A stretch of DNA of 11,073 nt from Bacteroidota bacterium. Lineage in GTDB: Bacteria; Bacteroidota; Bacteroidia; Chitinophagales; Chitinophagaceae. The stretch is from NCBI GenBank assembly GCA_947462495.1, contig CANHOY010000036.1:1-11073 (forward strand). Direction: 5' to 3'. A model generated the notes under the pieces. That model ran no database searches. It worked only from the letters and a program-made list of their open reading frames with translations, and was not told the origin of the DNA. The position numbers and the translations under genes are program-made. Shown piece by piece: positions 1 through 7,803 of the stretch (position 1 is the first letter of the stretch; the number at the start of each line of letters is the position of its first letter).

Positions 1-819
1 GAATCTTTAGAAGGGAAAAGAGGAAACCCACGTATCAAACCACCTTTCCCAGCTATACAAGGAGTTTGGATGCGTCCAACAGTAGTAAACAATGTAGAAA
101 CTTTAGCAGCCATTGTACCCATTATTAAAATGGGTGGTGAAGAATATGCGAAAATTGGAGTGGGGCGTTCTACAGGAACAAAATTAATTTCTGCTTGCGG
201 AAATATAAATAAACCTGGCGTGTATGAAATTGATATGACCATTTCTGTGGAAGATTTTATTTACAGTGATGAATATTGCGGTGGTATTGCCAATGGAAAA
301 AAATTAAAGGCTTGTATCCCAGGAGGATCTTCAGTACCTATCTTACCTGCCAACTTATTATTAAAAACAGCCAAAGGTGAAACACGTTATATGAACTATG
401 AAAGTTTAAGTGATGGCGGTTTTGCAACAGGTTCTATGATGGGTTCGGGCGGTTTTATTGTTTTAGATGAAGATCAATGTATTGTAAAAAATACTTTAAC
501 CTTAGCGCGTTTTTACAGACACGAAAGTTGTGGACAATGCTCGCCATGCAGAGAAGGAACAGGCTGGATGGAAAAAATAATACAAAAAATAGAATTAGGA
601 AAAGGAGAAATAAGCGATATCGATTTATTATGGGACATTCAAAGAAAAATTGAAGGCAATACCATTTGTCCATTAGGAGATGCAGCAGCTTGGCCAGTAG
701 CGGCAGCGATTAGACATTTCCGTGATGAATTTGAATGGCATATTAATAACAGAGAACTATCACAAACAAGTAATTTTGGTTTACAACACTATGCAGACCC
801 TATCCATGTGCCTGCATAA
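1..819 (+). CDS. nuoF: NADH-quinone oxidoreductase subunit F (NuoF), C-terminal part, 5' truncated by window edge
   Basis: The frame is open from base 1, so the gene begins upstream; the ATG at 70 is internal. The 272 visible residues are the C-terminal two thirds of a protein normally about 430-450 aa long. NuoF is the NADH- and FMN-binding subunit of the cytoplasmic arm; the Gly-rich FMN/NADH region is mostly outside the window. Visible are the family block GNPRIKPPFPA followed by RPTVVNNVETL, then an SLBB-like middle region, then the binding site for 4Fe-4S cluster N3: SCGQCSPCREG (Cys177, 180 and 183 of the visible part) with the fourth Cys223 in ICPLGDA. The stop at 817-819 lies 14 bases before the nuoG ATG. 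No frameshift or missing ligand is seen. The identification is very secure; only the N-terminus is unknown. Confidence 0.97.
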   Translation, partial: ESLEGKRGNPRIKPPFPAIQGVWMRPTVVNNVETLAAIVPIIKMGGEEYAKIGVGRSTGTKLISACGNINKPGVYEIDMTISVEDFIYSDEYCGGIANGKKLKACIPGGSSVPILPANLLLKTAKGETRYMNYESLSDGGFATGSMMGSGGFIVLDEDQCIVKNTLTLARFYRHESCGQCSPCREGTGWMEKIIQKIELGKGEISDIDLLWDIQRKIEGNTICPLGDAAAWPVAAAIRHFRDEFEWHINNRELSQTSNFGLQHYADPIHVPA

Positions 820-833
820 CATTGCGTAAAACT

Positions 834-1964
834 ATGAGTGAACAAACATTATTTAAAGTAACAGTAGACAACATTACCATTGAAGTACCAGCGGGTACTA
901 CGATATTGCAAGCCGCGCGACAAATTGGTGGCACGGTGGCACCGCCAGCGATGTGTTATTATAGTAAGTTAAAAGGAAGTGGTGGAAAGTGTCGCACTTG
1001 TTTAGTTGAAGTATCAAAAGGTTCTGAAAAAGATCCTCGACCTATGCCAAAGTTGGTGGCTTCTTGTAGAACGACGGTGATGGATGGAATGGAAGTGAAA
1101 AACATTACTAGTGAAAAAGTAATTGATGCCAGAGCAGGCGTCGTTGAATTTTTATTATTGAATCATCCATTGGATTGCCCTATATGTGATCAGGCGGGGG
1201 AATGTCATTTACAAGACTTAAGTTTTGATCATGGAAAGGCAAGCACGAGGTATGAATTTCAGAGACGTACTTTTAAAAAACATGATTTAGGAAAGCATAT
1301 TCAATTGCATATGACCCGTTGCATATTATGTTACCGTTGTGTATTTACAGCCGATCAATTAACGAATAAAAGAGAACATGGTATTTTAGATAGAGGGGAT
1401 CATGCAGAAATTGCAACACATATTGAAAAAAGTTTGGACAATGAATTTATAGGCAATGTAATTGATGTATGTCCTGTAGGAGCATTAACAGATAAAACAT
1501 TTCGTTTTAAAAATAGAGTTTGGTTTTTAAAACCCATGGATGCACATCGTGATTGTCCTACTTGTTCGGGACGAGTAACTTTATGGAATAGAGGAGACGA
1601 AGTATTTAGAGTTACTGCGCGCAAAGATGAGTGGGGCGAAATTGAAGATACACCAGATGGAAAACCAGGATGGATTTGCAATACTTGTCGATTTGATAAA
1701 AAGCATACCAATGATTGGGTGATAGAAGGGCCACGTGCAATAAGCAGACAATCTGTAATTGCGCAAGGGCATTATGCTGGAAATATTGGCACGACCCTGC
1801 CAACAGAAACTTTTAAGGCAGTAAATGATGGAAGAGCACCTCATTTATTAATGGACATACATACCGAAAGCGAAGTGAATCAGACCAGTATTCATTTAAG
1901 CGAAATAGAAGGTCCTTCCCACGGAACTACTTTTAACAATAATATTAATAAGCCTAATAAATAA
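834..1964 (+). CDS. nuoG: NADH-quinone oxidoreductase subunit G (NuoG), compact form without molybdopterin-type domain
   Basis: Electron-wire subunit of the complex I peripheral arm, 376 aa from the ATG at 834. An in-frame TTG at 822 would add four residues, but the sequence from MSEQTLFKV looks like the natural N-terminus and neither start has a Shine-Dalgarno. Ligands in order: 2Fe-2S Cys41, 53, 56 and 78; N5-type 4Fe-4S His111, Cys115, 118 and 124 (HPLDCPICDQAGEC); N4-type 4Fe-4S Cys163, 166, 169 (CILCYRC) and 213 (VCPVGAL). A further region has Cys241/244 (CPTC) and Cys282/285 (CNTC), where the optional N7 cluster of other bacteria sits, but the third N7 Cys position is Val248. After about residue 300 only a 76-residue tail remains, compared with roughly 480-600 residues of molybdopterin-oxidoreductase-like domain in Escherichia coli or Thermus. 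I recall short NuoG proteins as usual in Bacteroidota, so this is probably lineage-typical rather than a broken gene. It ends three bases before nuoH. Confidence 0.95.
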   Translation: MSEQTLFKVTVDNITIEVPAGTTILQAARQIGGTVAPPAMCYYSKLKGSGGKCRTCLVEVSKGSEKDPRPMPKLVASCRTTVMDGMEVKNITSEKVIDARAGVVEFLLLNHPLDCPICDQAGECHLQDLSFDHGKASTRYEFQRRTFKKHDLGKHIQLHMTRCILCYRCVFTADQLTNKREHGILDRGDHAEIATHIEKSLDNEFIGNVIDVCPVGALTDKTFRFKNRVWFLKPMDAHRDCPTCSGRVTLWNRGDEVFRVTARKDEWGEIEDTPDGKPGWICNTCRFDKKHTNDWVIEGPRAISRQSVIAQGHYAGNIGTTLPTETFKAVNDGRAPHLLMDIHTESEVNQTSIHLSEIEGPSHGTTFNNNINKPNK

Positions 1965-1967
1965 AGT

Positions 1968-3011
1968 ATGACACTGCTAGCATTTGATTGGGCCTTTATT
2001 ATTGAAAAATTAATTTTGATTGTGATTATTGTGCTTACCACTTTATTAATTACTTTATATACCACTTTTGGAGAAAGAAAAGTGGCAGCTATTTTACAAG
2101 ATCGACCAGGTCCCAATAGGGCAGGTCCATTTGGTTTATTGCAACCTTTAGCAGATGGCTTAAAATTAATCATGAAGGAAGAAATTATTCCAGATGCATC
2201 AAGTAGGTGGTTGTTCATCATTGGTCCAGGATTGGCTATGACGGCAAGTTTAATGACTTGTGCAGTGATACCATGGAGCACAGACCTGCATTTATTTGGA
2301 CGCACCATCGCATTGCAAGTAGCCGATGTAAACATTGGTATCTTATACATATTTGCAGTGGTAAGTATGGGGGTGTATGGTATTATGATTGGAGGCTGGG
2401 CTTCTAATAATAAATTTTCTTTAATGTCTGCACTCCGTGCAGCTTCACAAGCCATTAGCTATGAAATTGCAATGGGTTTAGCGCTAATTGCATTATTAAT
2501 GACCACAGGTACTTTAAGTTTGAAAACTATTGTGGAAGATCAGACAGCTGGACATTGGTGGAATATTGTGTATCAACCTTTGGGGTTTGTAATTTTCTTT
2601 ATTTGTGCGATGGCAGAATGTAATCGTACCCCCTTTGATTTGCCTGAAGCGGAGAATGAATTAAATTTTGGCTACCATCAGGAATATTCCTCTATGAAAT
2701 TAGGATTTTACTTATTTGCAGAATATGTCAACATGATCATGAGTAGCGCGATTATGGCTTCGATGTATTTTGGTGGCTATGATTTACCTTTCTTTGACGA
2801 ATCAACCGTGGCGCCTAATATAGCGGCCATGATTGGGTTAGGTACCTTACTAATAAAAATAGTATTATTTGTGTTTTTATTTATGTGGATTCGCTGGACC
2901 ATTCCTCGTTTTAGGTATGATCAATTGATGAATTTGGGATGGAAAAAAATGATCCCATTGGCCTTATTCAATATGTTGTTAACCGGTGCTTTAATCTTAT
3001 CAAAATTATAA
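1968..3011 (+). CDS. nuoH: NADH-quinone oxidoreductase subunit H (NuoH)
   Basis: Membrane subunit at the joint of the two arms, forming the entrance of the quinone cavity and the first part of the proton path. The protein is 347 aa, normal for the family, with about eight hydrophobic segments. The signature FGERKVAAILQDRPGPNR lies at residues 34-51 (Glu36 conserved), SYEIAMGL at 164-171 (Glu166), and the acidic cytoplasmic loop AECNRTPFDLPEAENEL at 216-232, followed by EYSSMK at 239-244. The C-terminal RWTIPRFRYDQLM block (309-321) is also typical. Cys218 replaces the Thr of the AETNR form; I recall AECNR as common in Bacteroidota. The start ATG follows the nuoG stop by three bases in an A-rich context without Shine-Dalgarno, and 24 bases separate the stop from nuoI. 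Confidence 0.97.
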   Translation: MTLLAFDWAFIIEKLILIVIIVLTTLLITLYTTFGERKVAAILQDRPGPNRAGPFGLLQPLADGLKLIMKEEIIPDASSRWLFIIGPGLAMTASLMTCAVIPWSTDLHLFGRTIALQVADVNIGILYIFAVVSMGVYGIMIGGWASNNKFSLMSALRAASQAISYEIAMGLALIALLMTTGTLSLKTIVEDQTAGHWWNIVYQPLGFVIFFICAMAECNRTPFDLPEAENELNFGYHQEYSSMKLGFYLFAEYVNMIMSSAIMASMYFGGYDLPFFDESTVAPNIAAMIGLGTLLIKIVLFVFLFMWIRWTIPRFRYDQLMNLGWKKMIPLALFNMLLTGALILSKL

Positions 3012-3035
3012 TTTTTAAAACTGTACGAATAAAAC

Positions 3036-3572
3036 ATGCAAGCATTAACCAATAAATCAATCGCAGTAAATCGTAGCCCCATGACTTTTTGGGAGCGTAT
3101 GTATTTGATCAATATTATTAAAGGCATGATGATCACTTTTAGTCACATGTTTAAAAAGCAGCCAACGGTAAGGTACCCAGAACAGAAAAGGGAATTTAGC
3201 CCGGTGTTTAGGGGGCTACATGTTTTAAATAGAGATGAGGAGGGACGTGAAAATTGTACGGCTTGTGGTTTATGTGCAGTGGCTTGTCCTGCAGAAGCAA
3301 TTACGATGGAAGCAGCAGAAAGATTGGAAGGGGAAGAGCATTTATACAAAGAAGAGAAGTATGCCGCTAAATATGAAATCAACATGTTGCGTTGTATTTT
3401 TTGTGGTTTGTGTGAAGAGGCTTGTCCAAAAGACGCTATTTATTTAAGTGAAACATTTGCACCAGCCAATTATACGCGCAAGGGGTTTATTTATGACAAG
3501 AACGATTTATTAATTCCCAATACCTTAACTGACGCTAATGCGTTGGCAAAGGCAAAAGGAGTAGAAGCTTAA
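3036..3572 (+). CDS. nuoI: NADH-quinone oxidoreductase subunit I (NuoI), 2x[4Fe-4S] ferredoxin-like
   Basis: TYKY/NuoI subunit, 178 aa, carrying clusters N6a and N6b that relay electrons from NuoG towards NuoB and the quinone. Two complete 4Fe-4S motifs are visible: CTACGLCAVACP (Cys74, 77, 80, 84) and CIFCGLCEEACP (Cys120, 123, 126, 130). In the ferredoxin fold the last Cys of each motif serves the other cluster. An amphipathic N-terminal stretch (about residues 16-40, MTFWERMYLINIIKGMM) anchors the protein to the membrane arm, as in the family, and YPEQKREFSPVFRG (47-60) is the usual linker before the clusters. The start at 3036 gives the normal family length; there is no clear Shine-Dalgarno. 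Only five bases separate it from nuoJ. Confidence 0.97.
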   Translation: MQALTNKSIAVNRSPMTFWERMYLINIIKGMMITFSHMFKKQPTVRYPEQKREFSPVFRGLHVLNRDEEGRENCTACGLCAVACPAEAITMEAAERLEGEEHLYKEEKYAAKYEINMLRCIFCGLCEEACPKDAIYLSETFAPANYTRKGFIYDKNDLLIPNTLTDANALAKAKGVEA

Positions 3573-3577
3573 TAATT

Positions 3578-4078
3578 ATGAATGTATTAGAAATTATATT
3601 TTATGCTTTATCTGCTTTTGCATTGGTCTGTGCCATCATGGTGCTGATTAGTAAAAATCCGATACATAGTGTTTTGTGGCTGATACTTGTATTTTTTGCT
3701 ATTTCGGGGCATTATATATTATTGAATGCGCAATTTTTAGCCATCGTAAACATCATCGTGTATGCGGGTGCCATCATGGTCTTGTTTTTATTTGTAATCA
3801 TGTTGATTAATGTAAAAAAGGACAGCGAACCGCAAAAGCAATTATTTGTAAAGTTTACAGGAGTAATTGCTGGAGGAAGTTTTTTAACCTTGTTTATTTC
3901 CTTGGTAAAACAAGCTATGCCATTGGTAGGGAAAACAGTACCATTAAAAGAAGGAACAATTGGATTGATACACCCATTAGGAAAAGCATTATTTAACGAT
4001 TATGTAGTTCCCTTTGAAATAAGTAGTGTGTTGTTTTTAAGCGCCATGGTAGGAGCGGTACTCATTGGAAAAAAATAA
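3578..4078 (+). CDS. nuoJ: NADH-quinone oxidoreductase subunit J (NuoJ)
   Basis: Small membrane-arm subunit (ND6 homologue), 166 aa, with five predicted membrane helices at roughly residues 4-24, 29-49, 52-77, 92-111 and 143-163. The diagnostic third helix contains YAGAIMVLFLFVIML (62-76), the stretch known to switch between alpha and pi-bulge forms when complex I turns over. The last helix, PFEISSVLFLSAMVGAVLI (145-163), is also typical. The hydrophilic loop 112-142 varies between species and carries no motif I recognise. It lies between nuoI (5-base gap) and nuoK (12-base gap), the classical position. Identification rests on the helix-3 motif, topology and gene order together. Confidence 0.95.
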   Translation: MNVLEIIFYALSAFALVCAIMVLISKNPIHSVLWLILVFFAISGHYILLNAQFLAIVNIIVYAGAIMVLFLFVIMLINVKKDSEPQKQLFVKFTGVIAGGSFLTLFISLVKQAMPLVGKTVPLKEGTIGLIHPLGKALFNDYVVPFEISSVLFLSAMVGAVLIGKK

Positions 4079-4090
4079 AAATTCGAAAGT

Positions 4091-4426
4091 ATGCCTATAC
4101 AATATTATATCTTTTTTTGCTTAGCCCTTTTTAGTATTGGGGTGGTAGGGGTATTAACTCGTCGTAATGCAATAATCGTATTTATGTGCATCGAATTAAT
4201 GTTGAATGCAGTAAACTTATTATTGGTTGCCTTTTCTAAAATGTATAATGGATTAGCCTTGCAAAATGGAGCAAGCGCTACAGCTGGCATAGACGCACAA
4301 ATTTTTGTATTTTTTATTATGGTCGTAGCGGCTGCGGAAGTAAGTATTGGCTTGGCAATTATAGTAATGATGTACCGCAATACACATTCTATAGACATCA
4401 ATTTCTTAAATAGATTAAAGAACTAA
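4091..4426 (+). CDS. nuoK: NADH-quinone oxidoreductase subunit K (NuoK)
   Basis: Three-helix membrane subunit (ND4L/MrpC homologue), 111 aa. It carries the two buried glutamates needed for proton transfer along the central hydrophilic axis: Glu35 in CIELMLNAVNLLL (33-45) and Glu83 in AAAEVSIGLAI (80-90). The basic LTRRN loop (22-26) is also family-typical. The loop between helices 2 and 3 (about residues 50-68, rich in Gly, Asn and Ala) is roughly ten residues longer than in the 100-residue E. coli protein, which accounts for the extra length; I take this as lineage variation. The ATG follows nuoJ by 12 bases, with nuoL beginning 13 bases after its stop. Confidence 0.96.
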   Translation: MPIQYYIFFCLALFSIGVVGVLTRRNAIIVFMCIELMLNAVNLLLVAFSKMYNGLALQNGASATAGIDAQIFVFFIMVVAAAEVSIGLAIIVMMYRNTHSIDINFLNRLKN

Positions 4427-4439
4427 GGCAATTACTTTT

Positions 4440-6356
4440 ATGAAAATAATCATCGCATTCATCATTCTTTGGCCCTTTGCTGGATTTTTATTCAACGGGT
4501 TGGGTCGTAATTATTGGAGTAAAAAGGTAATTGCATACAAAGCAACTGGTTATATTGTTGCTTCCTTTATCGCTAGTATTTTTGCTTTTATACAAGTACA
4601 AAATCATGGCGCGGTAACAGTTCATTATTTTGACTTTATCAATACTGCCACCGTTAAAATTCCTTTTGATTTTAAAGTAGATGCCTTATCTAGTCTTTTT
4701 TTATTGGTGATTACAGGGGTGGGTTCATTGATACATTTGTATTCCACTGCTTATATGAAAGAGGAAACAGCTCCGCATTATGCTCGCTATTTTTCTTATT
4801 TGAATTTATTTATATTCTCCATGTTAATTTTGGTCTTAGGAGATAATTATGTAATCATGTTTATTGGCTGGGAGGGTGTAGGATTGTGCTCTTACTTATT
4901 AATAGGGTACTGGTTTACCAATGGCAATTATAATTATGCTGCGAAAAAAGCTTTTATCATGAATCGCATTGGCGATCTCGGATTTTTATTGGCTATTTTT
5001 TGGCTCATTGTTAAATTAGGCACAGTTAATTATAGTGAAGTTTTAACTGCGGATAGCTTGGCAAAATTATCTAGTACCGATATTACAGGAATTGCCTTAC
5101 TATTATTTGTAGGTGCGATGGGAAAGAGTGCACAAATACCTTTATTTACTTGGTTACCTGATGCCATGGCGGGCCCTACTCCCGTATCTGCTTTGATTCA
5201 TGCTGCTACCATGGTTACTGCTGGAATATACATGATTACAAGAAGTAATATTTTATATAGCCATAGTGAATTAACACAAAACATCATTGCAATCATTGGA
5301 ATTAGTACTGCTTTATTAGCTGCTACCATTGCTATAAAACAAAACGATATTAAAAAGGTATTGGCTTATTCTACCGTAAGTCAATTGGGTTATATGTTTT
5401 TAGGTTTGGGGGTAGGTGCTTATTCTGGCGCTGTTTTTCATGTGATTACCCATGCTTTTTTCAAAGCCTTATTATTCTTAGGCGCGGGATCGGTGATACA
5501 TGCTATGCACCATGAACAAGATATTAGAAAAATGGGCGGATTAAAATCAAAGTTGCCTATTACACATATTACCTTTTTAATTGGTTGTATCGCCATTGCA
5601 GGGGTGCCACCATTTAGTGGTTTCTTTTCTAAAGATGAAATTTTAGCTGCAGCTTTTGCAAAGAGTCCAATTTATTGGGTGTTGGGCGTTATTGGTGCTG
5701 CCATGACTGCTTTTTATATGTTCCGATTGTATACCACTACTTTCTTAGGAAATTTTAGAGGCACACCCGATCAGGAAAACCATTTACACGAATCACCCCA
5801 AGCCATGACTTTGCCATTGATACTATTGGCTATAGCTAGTGCATTGGCGGGTGCGATAGGTATTCCTGAAATGATGGGGGGACATCATTGGTTGTCACAT
5901 AATCTTATACCTATTGTTGGGGAACCTGTTGAATTAGGATTGTCTCATTCATTAGAGTGGACTTTAATGGCTGTATCGGTAAGTATTGCATTTATTGCTT
6001 TATTATTAGCGATTTCAATTTATAAAAAGAAAACAGATGAGGAACCTTTAACTGCCCTTGGAAAATTTTTCTATCATAAATGGCATATCGACGAATTGTA
6101 CAATGAAGTAATTGTACAACCATTAAATCGTTTTGCAGGCTTTTTAAAAAATATAATTGAAAAGCAAGTAATAGACGGGGCTGTCAATGGAACCGGCAAA
6201 TTGGTTCAATACAGTGCTAGAAAAGTAAGACTCATTCAAAATGGACAAGTAGGGTATTATATTTTGTTTATGGTAGCGGGCATTATTTTACTTTTTATGA
6301 TTTGGTTTAATGATATTTCTATTTTACATTTTTTTAATAAATTAACTAAAAATTAA
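4440..6356 (+). CDS. nuoL: NADH-quinone oxidoreductase subunit L (NuoL), antiporter-like
   Basis: Distal proton-pumping subunit (ND5/MrpA-like), 638 aa, close to the usual 610-650. Conserved elements in order: GWEGVGLCSYLLIGYW (143-158) with Glu145 of helix 5; MGKSAQIPLFTWLPDAMAGP (227-246) with Lys229 of broken helix 7; SALIHAATMVTAGIY (250-264) with His254; HAFFKALLFLGAG (338-350) with His338 and Lys342; and SGFFSKDEIL (393-402) with Lys398 of broken helix 12. After helix 15 the region of about residues 535-600 fits the long lateral helix that runs along the membrane arm and clamps NuoM and NuoN. It contains KWHIDELYNEVIVQPLNRF and ends in the final membrane helix 603-624. All key charged residues are kept, so it should pump. 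It is ten bases from nuoM. Confidence 0.98.
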   Translation: MKIIIAFIILWPFAGFLFNGLGRNYWSKKVIAYKATGYIVASFIASIFAFIQVQNHGAVTVHYFDFINTATVKIPFDFKVDALSSLFLLVITGVGSLIHLYSTAYMKEETAPHYARYFSYLNLFIFSMLILVLGDNYVIMFIGWEGVGLCSYLLIGYWFTNGNYNYAAKKAFIMNRIGDLGFLLAIFWLIVKLGTVNYSEVLTADSLAKLSSTDITGIALLLFVGAMGKSAQIPLFTWLPDAMAGPTPVSALIHAATMVTAGIYMITRSNILYSHSELTQNIIAIIGISTALLAATIAIKQNDIKKVLAYSTVSQLGYMFLGLGVGAYSGAVFHVITHAFFKALLFLGAGSVIHAMHHEQDIRKMGGLKSKLPITHITFLIGCIAIAGVPPFSGFFSKDEILAAAFAKSPIYWVLGVIGAAMTAFYMFRLYTTTFLGNFRGTPDQENHLHESPQAMTLPLILLAIASALAGAIGIPEMMGGHHWLSHNLIPIVGEPVELGLSHSLEWTLMAVSVSIAFIALLLAISIYKKKTDEEPLTALGKFFYHKWHIDELYNEVIVQPLNRFAGFLKNIIEKQVIDGAVNGTGKLVQYSARKVRLIQNGQVGYYILFMVAGIILLFMIWFNDISILHFFNKLTKN

Positions 6357-6366
6357 TTAAGCAACC

Positions 6367-7788
6367 ATGATGTTAGTTTCATTTTTGTTCATTCCCATTT
6401 TGGCTGCGCTATTACTTTTATTTATTAAAAATAATAAGACAGCGCAATGGGTTGCAATTTTATTTAGCGGCCTTTCATTACTAGTGGCACTGCTAATGCT
6501 GATTACTCCAACTGCCGATTTTAATATTGCCTGGTTGCCCAATTTAAATACTAGATTTATTTTACATGCCGACGGTTTATCTAAGATTTTAATATTACTC
6601 ACTGCCATCAGTTTTCCTGCCATTTTATTGACTACAGCCAATAACGAATATAAAAATAGAAATGTTTTCTTATCGCTGCTGCTTTTTGCACAAGCAGGTT
6701 TAATGGGAGTTTTCTTAGCAGGGGATGCATTATTATTTTATTTCTTTTGGGAGTTGGCTTTAATTCCTATTTATTTTTTATGTTCTATATGGGGTGGAGA
6801 AAAAAGAATTGCCATTACCTTTAAATTTTTCATTTATACTTTTCTAGGTTCTTTATTTATGTTAGCGGGCATTTTATTTTTAAATGCACATACGTCCGAT
6901 CATAGTTTTTTGATCAATTCTTTTATTCATGCTAACTTAAGTGGTGGTGAGCAAGTCACAGCTTTTGCGTTATTTTTTATTGCTTTCGCTATTAAGATGC
7001 CTATTTTCCCTTTACATACTTGGCAGCCCGATGCCTATGAACAATCACCTACGGCGGTAACCATGGTCATGAGTGCGGTGATGGTTAAAATGGGTTTGTA
7101 TGGAATTCTTAGATGGTTGATGCCTTTGTTCCCAGCTGCATTTATGGCACATACCCATGTAGTGGTTCTTTTATCTGTCATCGGTATTTTATATGCTTCT
7201 TTTATTGCCATTCGTCAAGACGATATTAAAAGATTAATTGCTTACTCTTCCATTGCGCATATTGGTTTAATGAATGCGGCCCTATTCACGCATACTCAAA
7301 TAGCTATTCAGGGGGCATTGATACAATTATTCTCCCATGGTATTAATGTATTGGGATTATGGATGGTTGCTGATATCATCGAACAACAAACAGGAACAAG
7401 ATCAATGCAACAAATGGGGGGGCTTGCAAAAAAACAACCTACTCTGGCCATTTTATTGGTAGGGTTTGCGCTGGCTAATATTGCATTGCCTTTAACCAAT
7501 TCTTTTGTAGGAGAATTTTTAATGTTTACTGGATTGTTCCAATTTAATCCTTGGATGGCAGCATGCGCGGGAGTAAGTGTGATATTGGCTGCTATATACA
7601 CATTAAATTTGGTGCAAAAAGTAGCGTATGGAGCAATAAGCGAAAAAATAAATACCATGCAAAGTCCAAATAAAGGAGCGCAAGTGGTATTAATAATTTT
7701 ATTAATCATAGTATTCGCAACAGGCGTATACCCTCAACCTTTATTTTCACTAACGGCCGATACCTTACAAGAATTGTTTGTAAAATAA
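6367..7788 (+). CDS. nuoM: NADH-quinone oxidoreductase subunit M (NuoM), antiporter-like
   Basis: Middle proton-pumping subunit (ND4 homologue), 473 aa with about 14 hydrophobic segments. Key residues: Glu129 in FFWELALIPIYFL (126-138), Lys210 in FAIKMPIFPLHTW (207-219), Lys241 in VMVKMGLYGILRW (238-250), His324 in QLFSHGI, and Glu383 in NSFVGEFLMFTGLF (378-391), the glutamate that distinguishes NuoM from NuoL and NuoN at helix 12. The helix-7/8 stretch reads HTWQPDAYEQSPTAVTMVMS instead of the common HTWLPDAHTEAPTAGS form; I believe HTWQPD is usual in Bacteroidota. Two adjacent ATGs (6367 and 6370) are possible starts and I used the first. The gene lies between nuoL (10 bases) and nuoN (15 bases). 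Confidence 0.97.
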   Translation: MMLVSFLFIPILAALLLLFIKNNKTAQWVAILFSGLSLLVALLMLITPTADFNIAWLPNLNTRFILHADGLSKILILLTAISFPAILLTTANNEYKNRNVFLSLLLFAQAGLMGVFLAGDALLFYFFWELALIPIYFLCSIWGGEKRIAITFKFFIYTFLGSLFMLAGILFLNAHTSDHSFLINSFIHANLSGGEQVTAFALFFIAFAIKMPIFPLHTWQPDAYEQSPTAVTMVMSAVMVKMGLYGILRWLMPLFPAAFMAHTHVVVLLSVIGILYASFIAIRQDDIKRLIAYSSIAHIGLMNAALFTHTQIAIQGALIQLFSHGINVLGLWMVADIIEQQTGTRSMQQMGGLAKKQPTLAILLVGFALANIALPLTNSFVGEFLMFTGLFQFNPWMAACAGVSVILAAIYTLNLVQKVAYGAISEKINTMQSPNKGAQVVLIILLIIVFATGVYPQPLFSLTADTLQELFVK

Positions 7789-7803
7789 TTAAATGAATTA
7801 GTA

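Noticed and set aside
822..833. TTG start for nuoG four codons upstream of the ATG
   Set aside because: TTG at 822 is in frame, but the ATG at 834 starts a normal NuoG N-terminus and there is no ribosome-binding signal favouring TTG.
1892..2455. Long antisense reading frame (187 codons on the - strand) across the nuoG/nuoH junction
   Set aside because: It lies opposite clearly conserved nuoG and nuoH coding sequence and its translation shows no recognisable family; it is a by-product of codon use on the + strand. The same applies to the other antisense frames, e.g. 7308-7709 and 9991-10281.
4239..4300. Extra residues in the NuoK loop between helices 2 and 3
   Set aside because: The loop is longer than in E. 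coli, but both functional glutamates and the helices are intact; most likely ordinary lineage variation.
6999..7080. NuoM helix-7/8 sequence differs from the common HTWLPDAHTEAPTAGS form
   Set aside because: The catalytic lysines and the surrounding pattern are kept, and I recall HTWQPD as common in Bacteroidota, so it is not a sign of lost function.
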